Part shown: positions 10,851 to 22,631 of the stretch, piece after piece | How the letters are laid out: each line of letters starts with the position of its first letter | How positions within the stretch are numbered: position 1 is the first letter of the stretch | Source of the DNA: Tetragonia tetragonoides | Lineage: Eukaryota; Streptophyta; Magnoliopsida; Caryophyllales; Aizoaceae | Assembly (NCBI GenBank): GCA_038025085.1 | Contig: CM076141.1 | Coordinates: 11,038,001-11,102,000, forward strand | Direction of reading: 5' to 3' | Length of the DNA stretch: 64,000 nt | Program-made: the position numbers and the translations under genes | Notes under the pieces: model-generated | The model's database searches: none | The model's input: the letters and a program-made list of their open reading frames with translations, nothing else | What the model was told of the DNA's origin: nothing

Positions 10851-12070
10851 CTAGTCACTATTTTCTCCTATTTCTTCATCAGGATATTGTATTATTTCAA
10901 CTATTCCTTTGTTATTTCCTAATGCTAATTCAAGGGCTTCATCTTCAGTCAATTCAACATAGTCTAAACTCCCAAGTGTTTCTATGAGTTTATTATTCTT
11001 TTTATTTTTGCATTCATTTGCATAATGACCTATTTCTCCACATGACCAACATTTACAATTAGATTTTTTCTTAGGACAATATGCTGATTGTCTAAAAAAT
11101 CTTCTAGTATTGGGATAAGGTTTCTTGTAAGATTTTCTTTTTTATTTCTCGCCCCTTTGTTTATTGAAATGTTTTTTCTTATAGAACTTTTTCCGTCTTC
11201 TTTTTTCAGGGTCATAACCCCATTGGCTTGGAGTATCCCAACATACAAGGAATTGTTTTTTTATTTTATGGTGTTTTTGGATATCTAGACACTGGTCATT
11301 AATCCACTTCCTTAGATATGAAATTCTTACTCCTAATGTATCCACAACATTTTCCTTGTCACTCCATTCTTTATATTTGTCATTGATTAGTGTATTTATA
11401 GGATAAGGTAATTTATCATAGAACATGTCAAGATTTGTTTCATTCCGACCAATTTTGTAATAATATTGGCTAAACTATTCAAGGTAGTTCTCAACATATT
11501 TCATATCATATATGCTGAGGTTGATAAGTTTTCTTTGCCACTCTTTAATCTTCTCGTCGAAATCTGGTTTAATTCCAATAAATTCATCATGTATGGATTT
11601 GCATAATGTTTTAAACATCTCACTAGGAGTTTCTATGTTTTTCAACGCAGTTTTTGTAACTTCGGTTATTGTGTCATACCAGTCAGCTATAGTGCCAGAA
11701 AAACTATGTTCTAAATAATTTAGGAAATTTTCTGAAGTCCATGTAGTGTTCAGGTTGAGTACACTATCATACTCTTTTTTCATTGTTCAAATACTTCTTC
11801 CCTATTTCTTACACCATCTAGGTTTAACATATATCCAGTTTGGCTAATAGGTTGAAGATTTACCTCTTCTTTAACCTGTGGATTTTGCATAAACTTAAAG
11901 CTAAAATTACTAGTTTTTCCAGGAATAGTTCTACTTCTGGTATAATTATTATTATTAGAGGACTCTCCAAAATTTTCTGGTTTTGGTATTAGGTTGTTTA
12001 CGAAGTTATTTTCAAATGGTTTTTCCATAACTTCTTCTCCAACTTCATTGCTTTCTTCCTCTATAATCAT
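10851..12070 (-). pseudogene. pararetroviral coat-protein region with zinc knuckle, several breaks
   Basis: Successive minus-strand frames at 11780-12070, 11475-11783 and 11142-11426 lead, through shifts of frame, into a segment with a CCHC zinc knuckle (CWSCGEIGHYANEC, 11010-11051). The knuckle is preceded by a strongly basic tract (RRRKKFYKKKHFNKQ) and followed by an acidic tail that stops at TAG (10851-10853). Basic tract plus knuckle is the hallmark of caulimovirid capsid C-termini that bind nucleic acid. The TAG is in frame with the movement-protein region, so the two may once have been one ORF. Confidence 0.75.
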
Positions 12071-12087
12071 TTTTCCTATCTTTTTGT

Positions 12088-12336
12088 CTATTTTTCTTTT
12101 GATCTCTTTTCTAGAGGTATGGTATCCATTTCCTCTAGTCTAATTAAACTCATTTGTTGGTATATGTCTTCTTCTAAACCAACATTATTGGTTTCTTCAA
12201 AACCTTCACTTAACACTCCTTGTTTATCAACAATTGCATCCATAATTTTATTTAGTTCTTCAGGATTTTCTTCTTTATCGAATAGTTCTTCTAATTCAGT
12301 CATGCTGTACTCCTGATACTTCTCCTTCGTTTTCAT
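12088..12336 (-). pseudogene. small acidic viral ORF / N-terminus of capsid ORF
   Basis: An 82-codon minus-strand frame, very rich in glutamate. It starts with a methionine near 12336 inside the 3' part of a preceding frame and ends just before the capsid frames. It may be the acidic N-terminal extension of the capsid precursor. No domain recognised. Confidence 0.45.
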
Positions 12337-12574
12337 CTTCTGAGCTTTCTAGTTCTATTGGTAGGTCAGCTATTAGAAATGGCTTTTTATTACTACTTGT
12401 AGAAGGATAAGGGTATATAAAGGATGCAGAAGTGTTATCTTTCTTCCCTTGCCTTACTTTATTATGTCTAATTTCATTTAATAAACTTAGGTGTAAAGTT
12501 TCAATTAATTTTTTAAAGGCTTTTGAATCTACTTTGATTTTTTCGATTTCGTGCTTAACTTCTAACAGAGAGAA
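12296..12574 (-). pseudogene. upstream viral frame without ATG
   Basis: An open frame of about 92 codons on the minus strand between the primer-binding site and the first ATG-initiated ORF, overlapping the latter by about 40 nt in another frame. It has no methionine near its start. It could be a small leader-proximal ORF that lost its start, or a displaced part of the capsid ORF. Confidence 0.35.
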
Positions 12575-12688
12575 TCAGTTATATAATTTAGATGTGGAGC
12601 CAAATTATTGGATCCTTCTGGACTATGTACTATATGAGGGTAAGTTGGAAACTTACAACTACTAGAGGGATCCAGATTTTAACTACTT

Positions 12689-12701
12689 GGCTCTGATACC
12701 A
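12689..12701 (-). promoter_or_regulatory. tRNA-Met primer-binding site of the pararetrovirus
   Basis: The minus strand reads TGGTATCAGAGCC, complementary to the 3' end of plant initiator tRNA-Met. This is the priming site used by all Caulimoviridae. It sits about 115 bp ahead of the first viral frame, as expected. Confidence 0.75.
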
Positions 12702-12840
12702 ATTCAATACTCTAAACACGAAATAGAGCTTCTAATGATATAACAGAGTTTTTATATAAATAACAGTACTTTAAATAACAAATACGAACAACAAAATTTA
12801 TAACAGTATTTTAAATATTATAACAGAGACAATTCTATAC

Positions 12841-13552
12841 TTACTTTTTTGGGAATAGCTTATTTTTATGCGGGGTAAGATTTTAATTTTTTATAACTTT
12901 TGGGTCAAAAGTGCAAATATTTTATGATGGGTCCACCGGTGTGGGATTTACTGTTTACCCACACCGTATTGGATATAGAATTGCTCAAGAAAAACTATGA
13001 AGGTGGGCCTCGCTTTCCGTTTATGATAATAATTGAGCCCTTGCTGTTTCTTGCATCAAACAAGATTATGATAGTCCTATTTGGAGCTGTAAATGGCAAA
13101 ACAATGATAGTGATTAGTGTTGTCAAATGCAACGCTTGTATAATTTTTATGGTAGGTTAAACAATCATGACAAAGCTCTTACAACGAATATGTGCTTTAA
13201 TTTGAAGCTTGCCATGGAATCAAATATTCTATACATATAGCATTAGACATGCAATCTTTCTTAAAGTAGAGGAGAAAGAATCATTTGCTCAAACACAAGC
13301 TTTATTTGTTGAAAGTATTTACTTGTTCTTGCGTTTATTTTGCAACTTTGCAAGTCACGACTAGCAAAAGTGTTTGTTTCAAGGAAAATTACTGTGCTTG
13401 ATTAATTAGGAGAAATTACCACAAATTTTGCACTGCAAAGTTGTAATGATTGAAAGACTAAGGGTGTATTTTTTATTATCAGACGAGGTCAAACACAAGG
13501 TTTGCAAATTATAATAATTCATAAACGATGATCACAAAGCCTACTTTAACAC
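12841..13552. other. intergenic, nothing recognised
   Basis: An 86-codon open frame (12900-13160) has no recognisable domain. No gene is supported. Confidence 0.45.
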
Positions 13553-13565
13553 AGCTCTGATACCA
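13553..13565 (-). other. primer-binding-site-like motif of an LTR element remnant
   Basis: The minus strand reads TGGTATCAGAGCT. The bases immediately beyond (13566 onward on the plus strand, TGATATGTTTAATAATTGG) could be an LTR end. No coding domain or second LTR was found, so this may be a truncated element or a chance match. Confidence 0.35.
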
Positions 13566-13574
13566 TGATATGTT

Positions 13575-14190
13575 TAATAATTGGAAGCCGGTACCAACCA
13601 ATTTCAAAATTCCAATTCTCAAAAATGGGAGCCGGTACCAACCAATTCCAATTCCGATTCTTAACTTTTGAGAACCGAAACCGGTTGGGAACACGTTGCA
13701 AACCAATAATAATTTTTATTTAAATGAGTATTTCATTTTTAGGTTAATATTAAGAAACAGTAGGGCCATAGTTTCCATTAATATGTGAGATATCATGATT
13801 CCAACAGCAAATTCAACTCATACATAACCTAGGATTTACATGGTACCCACTATCCAGTAACTACAAACTCAACTCAACACTTGGAAGTACAACAACATGA
13901 AATTCTTTAGAATGAGCGCATCACAATGAGCTTCTACACCATTTGACATTATTGGTGTTATATTTTTGATTTATTATTAATATAAACTGATTTGATTTAA
14001 ATAAAATATTAAATTTGGATTTTATTATGAATTTGGGTACCCAGGAATCGTTGGGTATCCAGTGGATCCAATTCCAATTTCTAAGAATTAGGAATCGGTG
14101 CAACCAATTCCAATTCATAGGAATTAGGAACCGGTGGATCCAATTCCCGGTAGTGCGATACCCGGTGAGTACCCAGTTGTACTCACCCCT
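13575..14190. repeat. AATTCCAATTC/ACCGGTACC-rich repeats
   Basis: Two clusters (about 13585-13695 and 14030-14190) repeat words such as CCGGTACCAACCAATTCC and GGAATTGG in opposite senses, with a plain AT-rich spacer between them. No gene is present; short open frames follow the repeats. Confidence 0.5.
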
Positions 14191-14387
14191 ACTCAACACT
14201 CTCTTTATTCACCAATGGTGGACTTTCGTTAACATATTATAAGGGGGGAAATTGAACTTTAAACCTACATTCTTAACACCTTAGTCTTACTCAGCACTCG
14301 GTATGCTAGAATCTCGTCAAGAACTTATTGAACGTGGTTATGTTTACATGTGATATGATAAATGACACGTAATTGGCTAGTAAGAGC

Positions 14388-14689
14388 ATGTTTGGTCTAA
14401 CTTGTAAGAAGCTTCTACTTTTTTCCCTATTTTTATTCACAAACCATCCCCTCCTCCTCTTCCTCACACCCATTTTCAACTTCCAACAAGCTTAAAACAC
14501 CTCCTAGAACCCCCTAGAAGTCCCAAAAGTAGAAGAATCAAATTGGAGCTTCTAATTTTGGGCCTCCCAATGAGTGTTTTGAGCTTCTTAGAAGCTGAAA
14601 ATGGGGGTGAGGAGGAAATGGAGGGGAAAGTTTGTGAGGAAAAATAGGAGAGAAAGGAGAAGCTACTCACAAATTAGGGCAAACACCAC
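14388..14689. mobile_element. MITE with ~30-bp terminal inverted repeats
   Basis: The left end (GTTTGGTCTAACTTGTAAG then AAGCTTCT) and the inverted right end (GTTTGCCCTAATTTGTGAG then TAGCTTCT) match over about 27 bp. The interior holds an AGAAGCT-centred palindromic region. Non-coding, about 300 bp, possibly hAT-type; superfamily not proven. Confidence 0.65.
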
Positions 14690-14696
14690 CTAAAAT

Positions 14697-14810
14697 GAAG
14701 TGGTGATACTGATATCATTTCTACCTGCCACTAAATATAGGTTCAATTCTCATGAACTACGATTTGCAATCCCGTCTCTATTCCAAAAACAAAACAATAA
14801 AAAAAAGGTA
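14697..14810 (+). mobile_element. possible SINE fragment
   Basis: GGTTCAATTCTC (about 14730-14741) resembles a Pol III B box, with an A-box-like GTGGTGATACTG upstream, and the segment ends in an A-rich tail (about 14783-14808). Weak evidence. Confidence 0.35.
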
Positions 14811-14988
14811 ACACCTGTCGCATAATACTTTAAAATTTTCATAATAAAAAAACAAAATACATATCTTTATTCAAAAATGGTACAAAAAACAAAAAGATAA
14901 AATGATATTTTTTTTGACATAAATTTGTCTCTCTGTTCGTTCAAACACATGTTAAAAGCAGAAGTTTTAGACGGTAAGAGTATTTATG

Positions 14989-15230
14989 GTGCATTCTTTT
15001 CCACTTATTCCTATTGATTGGGTAAGATTTTGCTACTGATTATTATAGATTGGGTAAGGCCTTGCCACTTATTTTCAATGATTCGATAAGATCCTTTGAC
15101 TGATTCAGTAAGATCCTTTCACTGATTCTCACTGAACAAGATTCTGCCACTGATTTTCACGGATTAGATAAGGTTTTACCACTAATTTTCACTGATTGGG
15201 TAAGATTCAATAGTGAAAAAGAACACATCC
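14989..15230. mobile_element. MITE with internal CACTGATT-type repeats
   Basis: The ends GTGCATTCTTTTCCACTT and (inverted) GGATGTGTTCTTTTTCACTA are complementary in sense. The interior consists of several imperfect copies of a roughly 35-bp word containing CTGATTTTCACTGATT and GGGTAAGATT. No coding capacity. Confidence 0.65.
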
Positions 15231-15235
15231 TTAGG

Positions 15236-15475
15236 GCTCGTTTACTTGCTTGCAATCAAATACAATGCAATGCAATCAATTTATAGAGTAGATGTGGGGT
15301 GAAAAGTGAAGGAGTGTGAGGAGATGAATGGAAAAAGTGAGGTTGATTGCATTATCCAACGTAATCACAATTGCTCAAATTTTCCAATGTAATGGTGATT
15401 ACTTTGGATGGTGTAATCAAACTCACTTTTCCTATCTCTTTTCACCCCTTTCTTCATTTTCCATCACACATTTAC
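15236..15475. mobile_element. MITE-like repeat, second copy fragment at 31.55 kb
   Basis: It opens with GTTTACTTGCTTGCAATC, followed by ATACAATGCAATG. The reverse complement of these words recurs near 31548-31585. The right boundary is uncertain. Confidence 0.5.
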
Positions 15476-16089
15476 TCAGTGACGGATCTATATAGGAGAA
15501 AGGGTATGCAAGTGCATACCCATAAATAACAAAAATCACTACATTTATGGATCATATTGATGGAAGTGGTGTAGTGGTTAAGCGAAGTCTTTTTATGACT
15601 ATTGACAAGTCACAGATACTGCATTTACTCTATAAAATAATTACATTAAATTATAATTAATTGCAAATAATTAAACATCACCTTAGTTTTATTAATTTGT
15701 TTCTCTCTTCGTTTAAACATACGTTAAAATCAGAAGTTTAGGACTGTAATGAATATTTAATCTTATAAATTAGAAAAATATTAATTAATACTCTACATCA
15801 GTCAGTCAGGCGAAAAATTATCTAGTCAGGCACTAAAAATAGCCCCCTTTTTCGTTTTTTTCCTTTCTCTGTTTGGCTGTTTCCTTTGCCTCACTTCACT
15901 CTCTTCCTTTTCTTCTACTTTCCGTAATCCAAACCCATAAATTAAATTCCCATTAACCAAGCACTTCTCAAGTCCGAACACTTCTCTGAAGAGAGAGAAA
16001 GAGAGACAAAAAACCACTTACTGCTCCTGCTTCTCTTTCCCCACACAAACATAAACATAGGAGAGAGAAAACATTAACACAGAAAAATA

Positions 16090-16377
16090 TAAAAGAATAG
16101 AGATAAGAGAGAGGTCACAACAAAAATAATATACCCGTTTTCATCACTTTCCACCACCGCTATTTCCGCCTTTTTTCCTCTCTCTCTCTCTCTCTCTCTC
16201 ACCCACCACCGGAATATGTCACCAGCTTCTTTTTCACTCACCACCCATTTCACTTTGAAGCAAGTGTATTTTTGGGCATTTTTCCATTTTTGATTTAATT
16301 TACATTTTTGATTTTCTTTTTTTGTACTCCAGCTTTTTGGTCCTGTATATCCGATCTTCTACCCCCTTTTTCAGAGG
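16090..16377 (+). other. probable 5' UTR exon of the TRM-like gene
   Basis: A pyrimidine-rich leader with a (TC)n run (about 16175-16200) ends at a donor-like GAG|GTAGGT (an alternative lies four bases downstream). The matching acceptor TTGTCGCAG ends at 17933, eight bases before the ATG at 17942. The intervening ~1.55 kb is T-rich without long frames, as in plant leader introns. Exon limits are predicted by eye. Confidence 0.5.
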
Positions 16378-17941
16378 TAGGTACTTCCTTTTTTTGCTTT
16401 TTTGTACTGTAGTTGCTGAATTCAGCTTTTCTCTTCAACTTGGTGATTATTTCCTTATATTTCCTTTTTAAAATTAATTTTATTTAATTTTAAAGTTCTT
16501 CCCTTTTGGTTCTCAATCATTGTACCCTTTTTGTTGGGATTTTGATTGTGGGTATTTTTTTTTATTTAATGAAATGGGTTGTGAAAAGCATAATCCTTTA
16601 GTAATTTTAGGATGGTCCTCAAAAAAGACCAAGCTAATTATTTGAGGTGGTTGGGGTTGGAATGTAGGTGGAATGATGAGGTGATTACTGGGTTTTTTCT
16701 TGTTTAAAATTGGTTTTCTTGAGATTTACGCTGAGCACTGTGATTTCTGTTGGTTTTGATGTGAAATTTCTTCTGGGTATGTGCTTTTTAATTCATTCAT
16801 TTCCTCAAATCAGTGAAATTAGTCCTTGTTGTTCACTTCAACTTAGGTGTACTGATTGGCCATGATTTTTCAGTTACTATATTTGGGTGACTTTTGTTGA
16901 TTGTCGGTGTTATCAGTATTGGGATTATTTCGATGACTGAATTTCATATTTAATTAGGCAATTTCACTATTCTGGGTCTGGTGGTTTGTAGTTGTTGGGT
17001 GGGTTTGTAAATTGGAAAGTGGGTTGAAGAATGATCTGAACTTATATATTTTTTGGGTTTATATTTTTTAATTTTGGTGATTAATTTTGTTGAGATTTAC
17101 GCTTTCAATTGGAGTTCTGCTAGTTTTCAATGTGAAATTTCATATGGGTATGTACTATGTAGCTATGTGCTCTAATCACTGCCACAATCAGTGGACTAGT
17201 CACTATTATTCCTTTCTTAGAATTTGTGTTGATGGATGTTTTATCCTTGCAAGATGAGGAACGAATGTTCTCTTTGCACTCTTATATCTCTTTCCTTGAC
17301 AGTTTTTATTCTTAGGTTGGGTTCTGTAGCTTCTGATTACTCTGCAAAACCCCTTTTCTGCTCTTCTCTGCTTTTGTTCCTGTATGTCTCCCTGCTCTTG
17401 TTGGGAGATTTTTGAATATTGAAACTGAAAGGTCCTTGTTGTGGATGTTTAGTCCTTGGGTTGGATAAATGACCACTCTTATATGGGATTTATTGTACTG
17501 AGAAAAGTTTAGTCCTTGCATTGTTCTTTATCTATGGCCGCCCCTTGGGTTGGATAAATGACCTCTAGTTCTTTCATTTTTCCTTGCAGTTATCGAGGCA
17601 AAGGTTCATCTTACATTATTTGTTTGCAGCATTTAGATTAGTTGCTAATGTTATTTTTATTTAAATGTTGTGTGTTTACCATATGTTCCTCAGTTGGATC
17701 TCTTGAATAACTTACAACTGGGTGCTTTGCTTATCGGGATAAATTTCATGGTTTTGTCTCTGAACTGTGAAGTCAATGCATTTAGTGCACTAATTTGGTC
17801 TTATTCCTCAAAAAGTGTGATGTCACCTTACCACTTGGTTCTTGCTGTTGTTGTCTTATGGGACAAATATATTTGTTTGAGGCATGATGGAGAGAATGTG
17901 ATCGGATTAATGTTCGGAATCCTGTTGTCGCAGGTGCTCAA

Positions 17942-20900
17942 ATGAATGGCGTTCATCTGAATGGTAAACCTCGTCGTTGTGATAAGCCTGTCCCAGGATG
18001 TTTGGGAAGAATGGTTAACCTCTTCGACTTGACTTCCACTACATCTGGAAACCGGCTTCTCACTGATAAGCCTTACAATGATGGTGAGTCCCTTGTTCAT
18101 AGTTGTCATTTTTGCTCTTTGAACAGCCAATTTGTATGTACCTTAGCCCCGCTAAAGGTGGCATGAAGAATGTGAAACTTATGTTTTATTGAAATTGCTC
18201 ATATAGCAGATAGATTTTAGTTGTACCTCCTAGGCAGAATTTCTTATTAGTGGTTGTATTGCTGTAAGGAGTTTAGCTCTCATGTTGCCTGAAGGTGTTA
18301 TTTCATGCACGAAAGGGTAGCATGAAATATCAGGTCGTTTTTTGCTAAAGACAGTAAATTTGCACCATAATTGTCGGCTGTTGCCCCTAACTTTGATGGT
18401 AGCATGGTAATGTTTAGGTAGATATGATTCTGATTTTCTGAAGTACTTATAGCAACAATTTTGTTTTGGTTTCAGCCTTTCGGGCATTCCCTATATGTTT
18501 GAGTTGAGATATCTGATGTACTGTCTCCTGAAGTGTGTTATACCCTCCTGCTTTTGGCCCCAGATTAGTTGTTCGTATTCTTGCAGTATATTTGTGTTTC
18601 ATAGCTGTTTTCCTGGAGTGAAAAATCTAGTGGTATTGATATACTCTTGTTTAAAAATAATTGTTATGATACCTATGTGTAATTCTAGTTTGGTCAAGGC
18701 TTATTCCTCCTTGCATGTGGAGGATTTGTTAATATCGAAAGATTGAGGCTAGCTCCTATTGACAATCTGATCAATTTGCAGGTTCTTCTCTATCAAGAAG
18801 TCGATCAGATGTCTCTAGAATGTCCAGTATAGCTGTAGAAGAGACGGAAGATAAAATGGTAATCTTAAAATCTTCTGATGGTTAATCATAGTTTTCTTCG
18901 CTTCAATACTTCAGATTAACTCGGTGGTTTTTTTTGTTCCAGTCAGACAAGCAGTTTTTGATCTGAACTTCTGTTTGTTGTTTTGCAGATGATTTCGGAA
19001 TTAAGGAGATCTTCGTCAAATAAAAAGCCCAATGGAACTCCTGTGAAATTGCTAATAGCTCAAGAAATGTCAAGTGACTTGGAATCAAGATATAACTCTC
19101 CTAATGTAGTGGCCAGGTTGATGGGCCTTGATGCTCTTCCTCAACAGCAACCGTGTTTAGCTTCCCAGAGGAGTCACTCTCAATGTTATTCACGAAATAG
19201 TCATTCAGAGAAACCAATTGAATATTGGCAGGGAGAACATGACTTTTTTAACAATCAAATTGATTGTGAGGTTCGTCCGCTTCAAGAGCAAGGTGAATAT
19301 AAAGATATATATGAAATCTGGCAGCAATCTCAACGAACAAACTGCATAAGAGATAAATCACCTCAGAAGGGAAGGTGTAATGACAATGGTAACGAGAAAA
19401 AGTTGGCTCTGATACGTCAAAAATTTATTGAAGCTAAACGGCTTGCCACAGATGAGAAGCTACGGCAGACGAAAGAAATCCAAGATGCTTTAGATGTCCT
19501 GAGTACCAATGGTGAGTTATTTCTCAAAGTTCTTCAAGAGCCAAACTCCTTGTTCTCGCAGCATCTTTATGGCGGGCAGTCTATTCCTCTACCCCCAGAG
19601 ACGAAGCGGATCACTGTTCTTAGACCTTCCAAAATGGTGGTTGATGACAAATTTGCTACACCAGCTAGGAGAAATGAAAAGCAGATAAAGAAGCAAGTTC
19701 AGGTGAACCAAGTTAATTTGTGGGATAACCATCAGGGATTTTCTCCTACAATGTCTACTTGGAAAGCTAATGATAGCCCTACTCAATCCACCAGGATAGT
19801 GGTCTTGAAACCTAGCCCTGTGAGAGTTAATGATGTTAAAGCGGTCGTTGCTTCAACCCCCTCCTCCCCATGCATTTTACAGTGTGAAAATTTGTTTGAA
19901 GAACCAGAAGATGAGGAGGCCCGAGAAGCAAGGGAAGTGGCAAAAGAAATCACACAGCAGATGCGTGAAAAGCTGGCTGGTCATCGGAGAGATGAGACCT
20001 TGCTTTCTTCAGTGTTCTCCAATGGGTACACAGGGGATGAAAGTTCTTTTGAAAAATCTGAAAATGAATTTGCAACTGGAAATCTTAGTGATTCTGAAGT
20101 CATGTCTCCTACTTCAAGGCATTCTTGGGACTATGTTAATAGATTTGGTAGCCCATATTCTTTGTCATCTTTGAGTCGTGCATCCTATTCCCCAGAGTCA
20201 TCTGTTTGCAGAGAAGCAAAGAAACGACTTTCTGAGAGATGGGCCATGATGGCAACAAATGGAGGTATTCAAGAACAAAGGCACTTTCGGAGAAGCTCAA
20301 GTACGCTTGGTGAAATGCTCGCACTTTCTGAGATTAAGAAGCCTGATATATGTGAAGAAGAGGATAACAGTAACAATCAAGCTCCTAGGGGATCAACTTC
20401 TTGCCTATCTAGCAATATAGGTGCCGAAGAAACTGGAGATAATTCTCCTAGGAGTCTTTTTAGATCAAAGTCTGTTCCTGTTTCATCGACAGCTTACGGA
20501 GAAAGGCTGAATGTCACATTTTCGGATCCAGTTCTTTGCAAGGGGGATGGTTCGAAGGAGATGATGAAGGCAAAAGCCTCAAAGAGCTCTTTCACTGGGA
20601 AGGTTACGAGTTTGTTTTTCTCAAGGAATAAAAAACCTAGGAAAGAGAGATCCAGCAAATTGCAGTTCAATGATGTATCTCAATTTGATACTGCTGAAAC
20701 TCCAGGGTCTTTGGTACCTAATGGAAAGACAAGCAGTGACCATTCTGAAGTGGTTTTGCCTCCTACTTCACGACTACATGGAAATGTCATGGGGGATCTG
20801 AGTGACAGCAGACTTAAAGAAGGCATATGTTCTCAGCAGGTAATTCTGACTAGTTCATGTATGTTGTGCTATTCTTTTGTTTGGCTATCACTAGTGCTTC

Positions 20901-22110
20901 CATCAATTACCTTTCCATTTTTTGTTCTGGCCCAACTTGTAGTTTTGCACTCTTATTTTTGAAATCATTTGGGCACTTGATACCAAAGTAAATTTAACTG
21001 AGCAAGCTGCTGGAGTCCATTGACTTCTCCTACGAGTGCATTTTCAATTTTTGGCAGTCTTTGTTGTATATATTAATAATTCTTGCAAGTCCTGAAGTGC
21101 ATTGTTAAAAAGAAGCACCTTGGCATTGCAGGGAGGATTATATGTGTCCCGACAAGGTGGTGCATCTGGTATTCAGGGGGAAAACCTGGACAAGCCCAGT
21201 CCAATCTCTGTGCTGGAGCCACCATTCGAAGAGGAAGAGAGTGCAACACTGGGCTGCTCTCGCAGCGTGGAGGCAAGCCCTTATGGTATTTGATATCTAC
21301 CATCTGTACTTCTGTACCTACATCCTTTGCGTTTCCGTACAATAGTGTTTATCTAACTTCACCTCATTTTCACCAAAAGCAGGGAAGCAAGTGCCTGTTT
21401 GCCTAAGCAAGTCAAACTTGATTGATAAGTCACCACCAATAGGATCAATAGCACGGACCTTGTCATGGGACGAATGCTGCTCAGAAACAGCCACTAATTA
21501 TTCATTGAACTCCCCGTTCATATCTCCAGGAGCTGAGGATGATGAAGGTGAATGGCTTTTCTTAGTTCAATCCCTACTATCAATGGCAGGTCTCGACGAC
21601 GAGGGACAATTGGGTAAAAATTTGGCCAGATGGCACTCTCCTGGGAGCCCATTGGACCCCTTGCTGAGGGATAAATATATCGATCTGACAGCTAAGGAGC
21701 CACTTCATGAGGCTAAGCGAAGGCAGCTGAGATCGAGCAGGAAGCTCGTATTTGACTGCGTTAATGCCGCACTTGTGGACATCACAGGCATAGGAACCGC
21801 TGCAAGTCAATGGGCCGGGGGATGTGTCGCGGCCAAGAACTGGTTCTTCGACAGTGGTTCAACAGTATTGGCGGATAAGGTTTGGGCCTGGATGAAGGAA
21901 TGGTTTTCGGGTCAGGTGAAGCTCCTTTTGGTTGATGGCGGGGACAGCCACAGCCTGGTGGAGAGGGTGGTGAGGAAGGAAGTGGTAGGTAGAGGGTGGA
22001 TGGAGCAAATGAGATTAGAAATTGATTATGTAGGCAAGGAAATAGAGAGGAAGCTACTGGAAGAACTTGTAGAGGAGTCTCTGGTTGAATGGACTGGCAA
22101 ATGGCAATGA
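17942..22110 (+). CDS. TRM/LONGIFOLIA-type protein with VARLMGL motif and DUF4378
   Basis: Five coding exons fit one frame: 17942-18083, 18782-18858, 18989-20839, 21132-21285 and 21383-22110. All have GT...AG introns and consistent phases, giving about 983 residues. The N-terminus (GCLGRMVNLFDL, then SSLSRSRSDVSRM) and PNVVARLMGLDALP at about residue 110 are signatures of the plant TON1-recruiting-motif (TRM)/DUF3741 family. PSPISVLEPPFEE at about 705-720 and the region from GEWLFLVQSLLSMAG to LVEWTG form the C-terminal DUF4378. Members bind microtubules and the TON1-PP2A complex or affect cell elongation. It looks closest to the TRM19-21 group, but this is tentative. The middle is serine-rich, low-complexity and probably disordered. 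The ATG was chosen because it lies just after the leader-intron acceptor. No breaks were seen, so it is probably functional. Confidence 0.88.
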
Positions 22111-22631
22111 TGAATCATGAAACCCTTTATTTTTGCCCAGTCTTCTATCACTTCCGATCAATTATTATTATTTCAAGTCTATTATTTTGTGTATCAGTGG
22201 TAGGTAACTGAACATTGCTAATCCTCCCCCCATTTTCTGATTTTGTTTTGCTGCAAATTGTTGCAAAATGTGTATTTATTCTGACTACATTCTGTCTTCA
22301 ATATATAATCTTCAGTTTTCCCCTATATGAAGTGGTGAAAAGACAGATTGAGCACAACATTGAGATCTGCTTTTTTTATAATCTGTCTTTATTAGTATAT
22401 CTGGAAATCTCCCGGCATGTTTGTTTTTCTGGGCTAAAGTTCAGCTAGTGGTTTGTGCTAACTCAACGTTGCTAATCCCATATTATGCTTTTGTTTTGCT
22501 GCAAGTTGTTGCAAAATTGTGTCTTTATTCTGACTATATCTAATATATCCTGGATGACTTTTACTATACAATTACTCAGTAATGATAAACAGACGAGTTT
22601 TGCACTTTTGCATATCTTGTCATTTTATCAG
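22111..22631. other. 3' flank of the TRM-like gene with an imperfect duplication
   Basis: Two related stretches of about 85 bp (about 22205-22290 and 22455-22540) share TTTTGTTTTGCTGCAA, TTGTTGCAAAAT and TTTATTCTGACTA words. This suggests a ~250-bp imperfect duplication spanning the probable 3' UTR. No gene. Confidence 0.5.

Larger units (their letters stand above)
6420..12840 (-). mobile_element. endogenous pararetrovirus (Caulimoviridae), degenerate, nearly genome-length
   Basis: Read on the minus strand, the order is: tRNA-Met primer site, small upstream frames, capsid region ending in a zinc knuckle, 30K-type movement-protein region, aspartic protease, reverse transcriptase, RNase H, a further ORF, then a TATA promoter region. 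There is no integrase and no LTR, which separates it from retrotransposons. Capsid fused to or ahead of movement protein, followed by a separate pol and a downstream ORF, recalls cavemovirus/solendovirus organisation rather than badnavirus or florendovirus (movement before capsid). Several in-frame stops and frameshifts interrupt every module, so this copy is a genomic fossil. Outer boundaries are approximate; no target duplication was identified. Confidence 0.85.
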
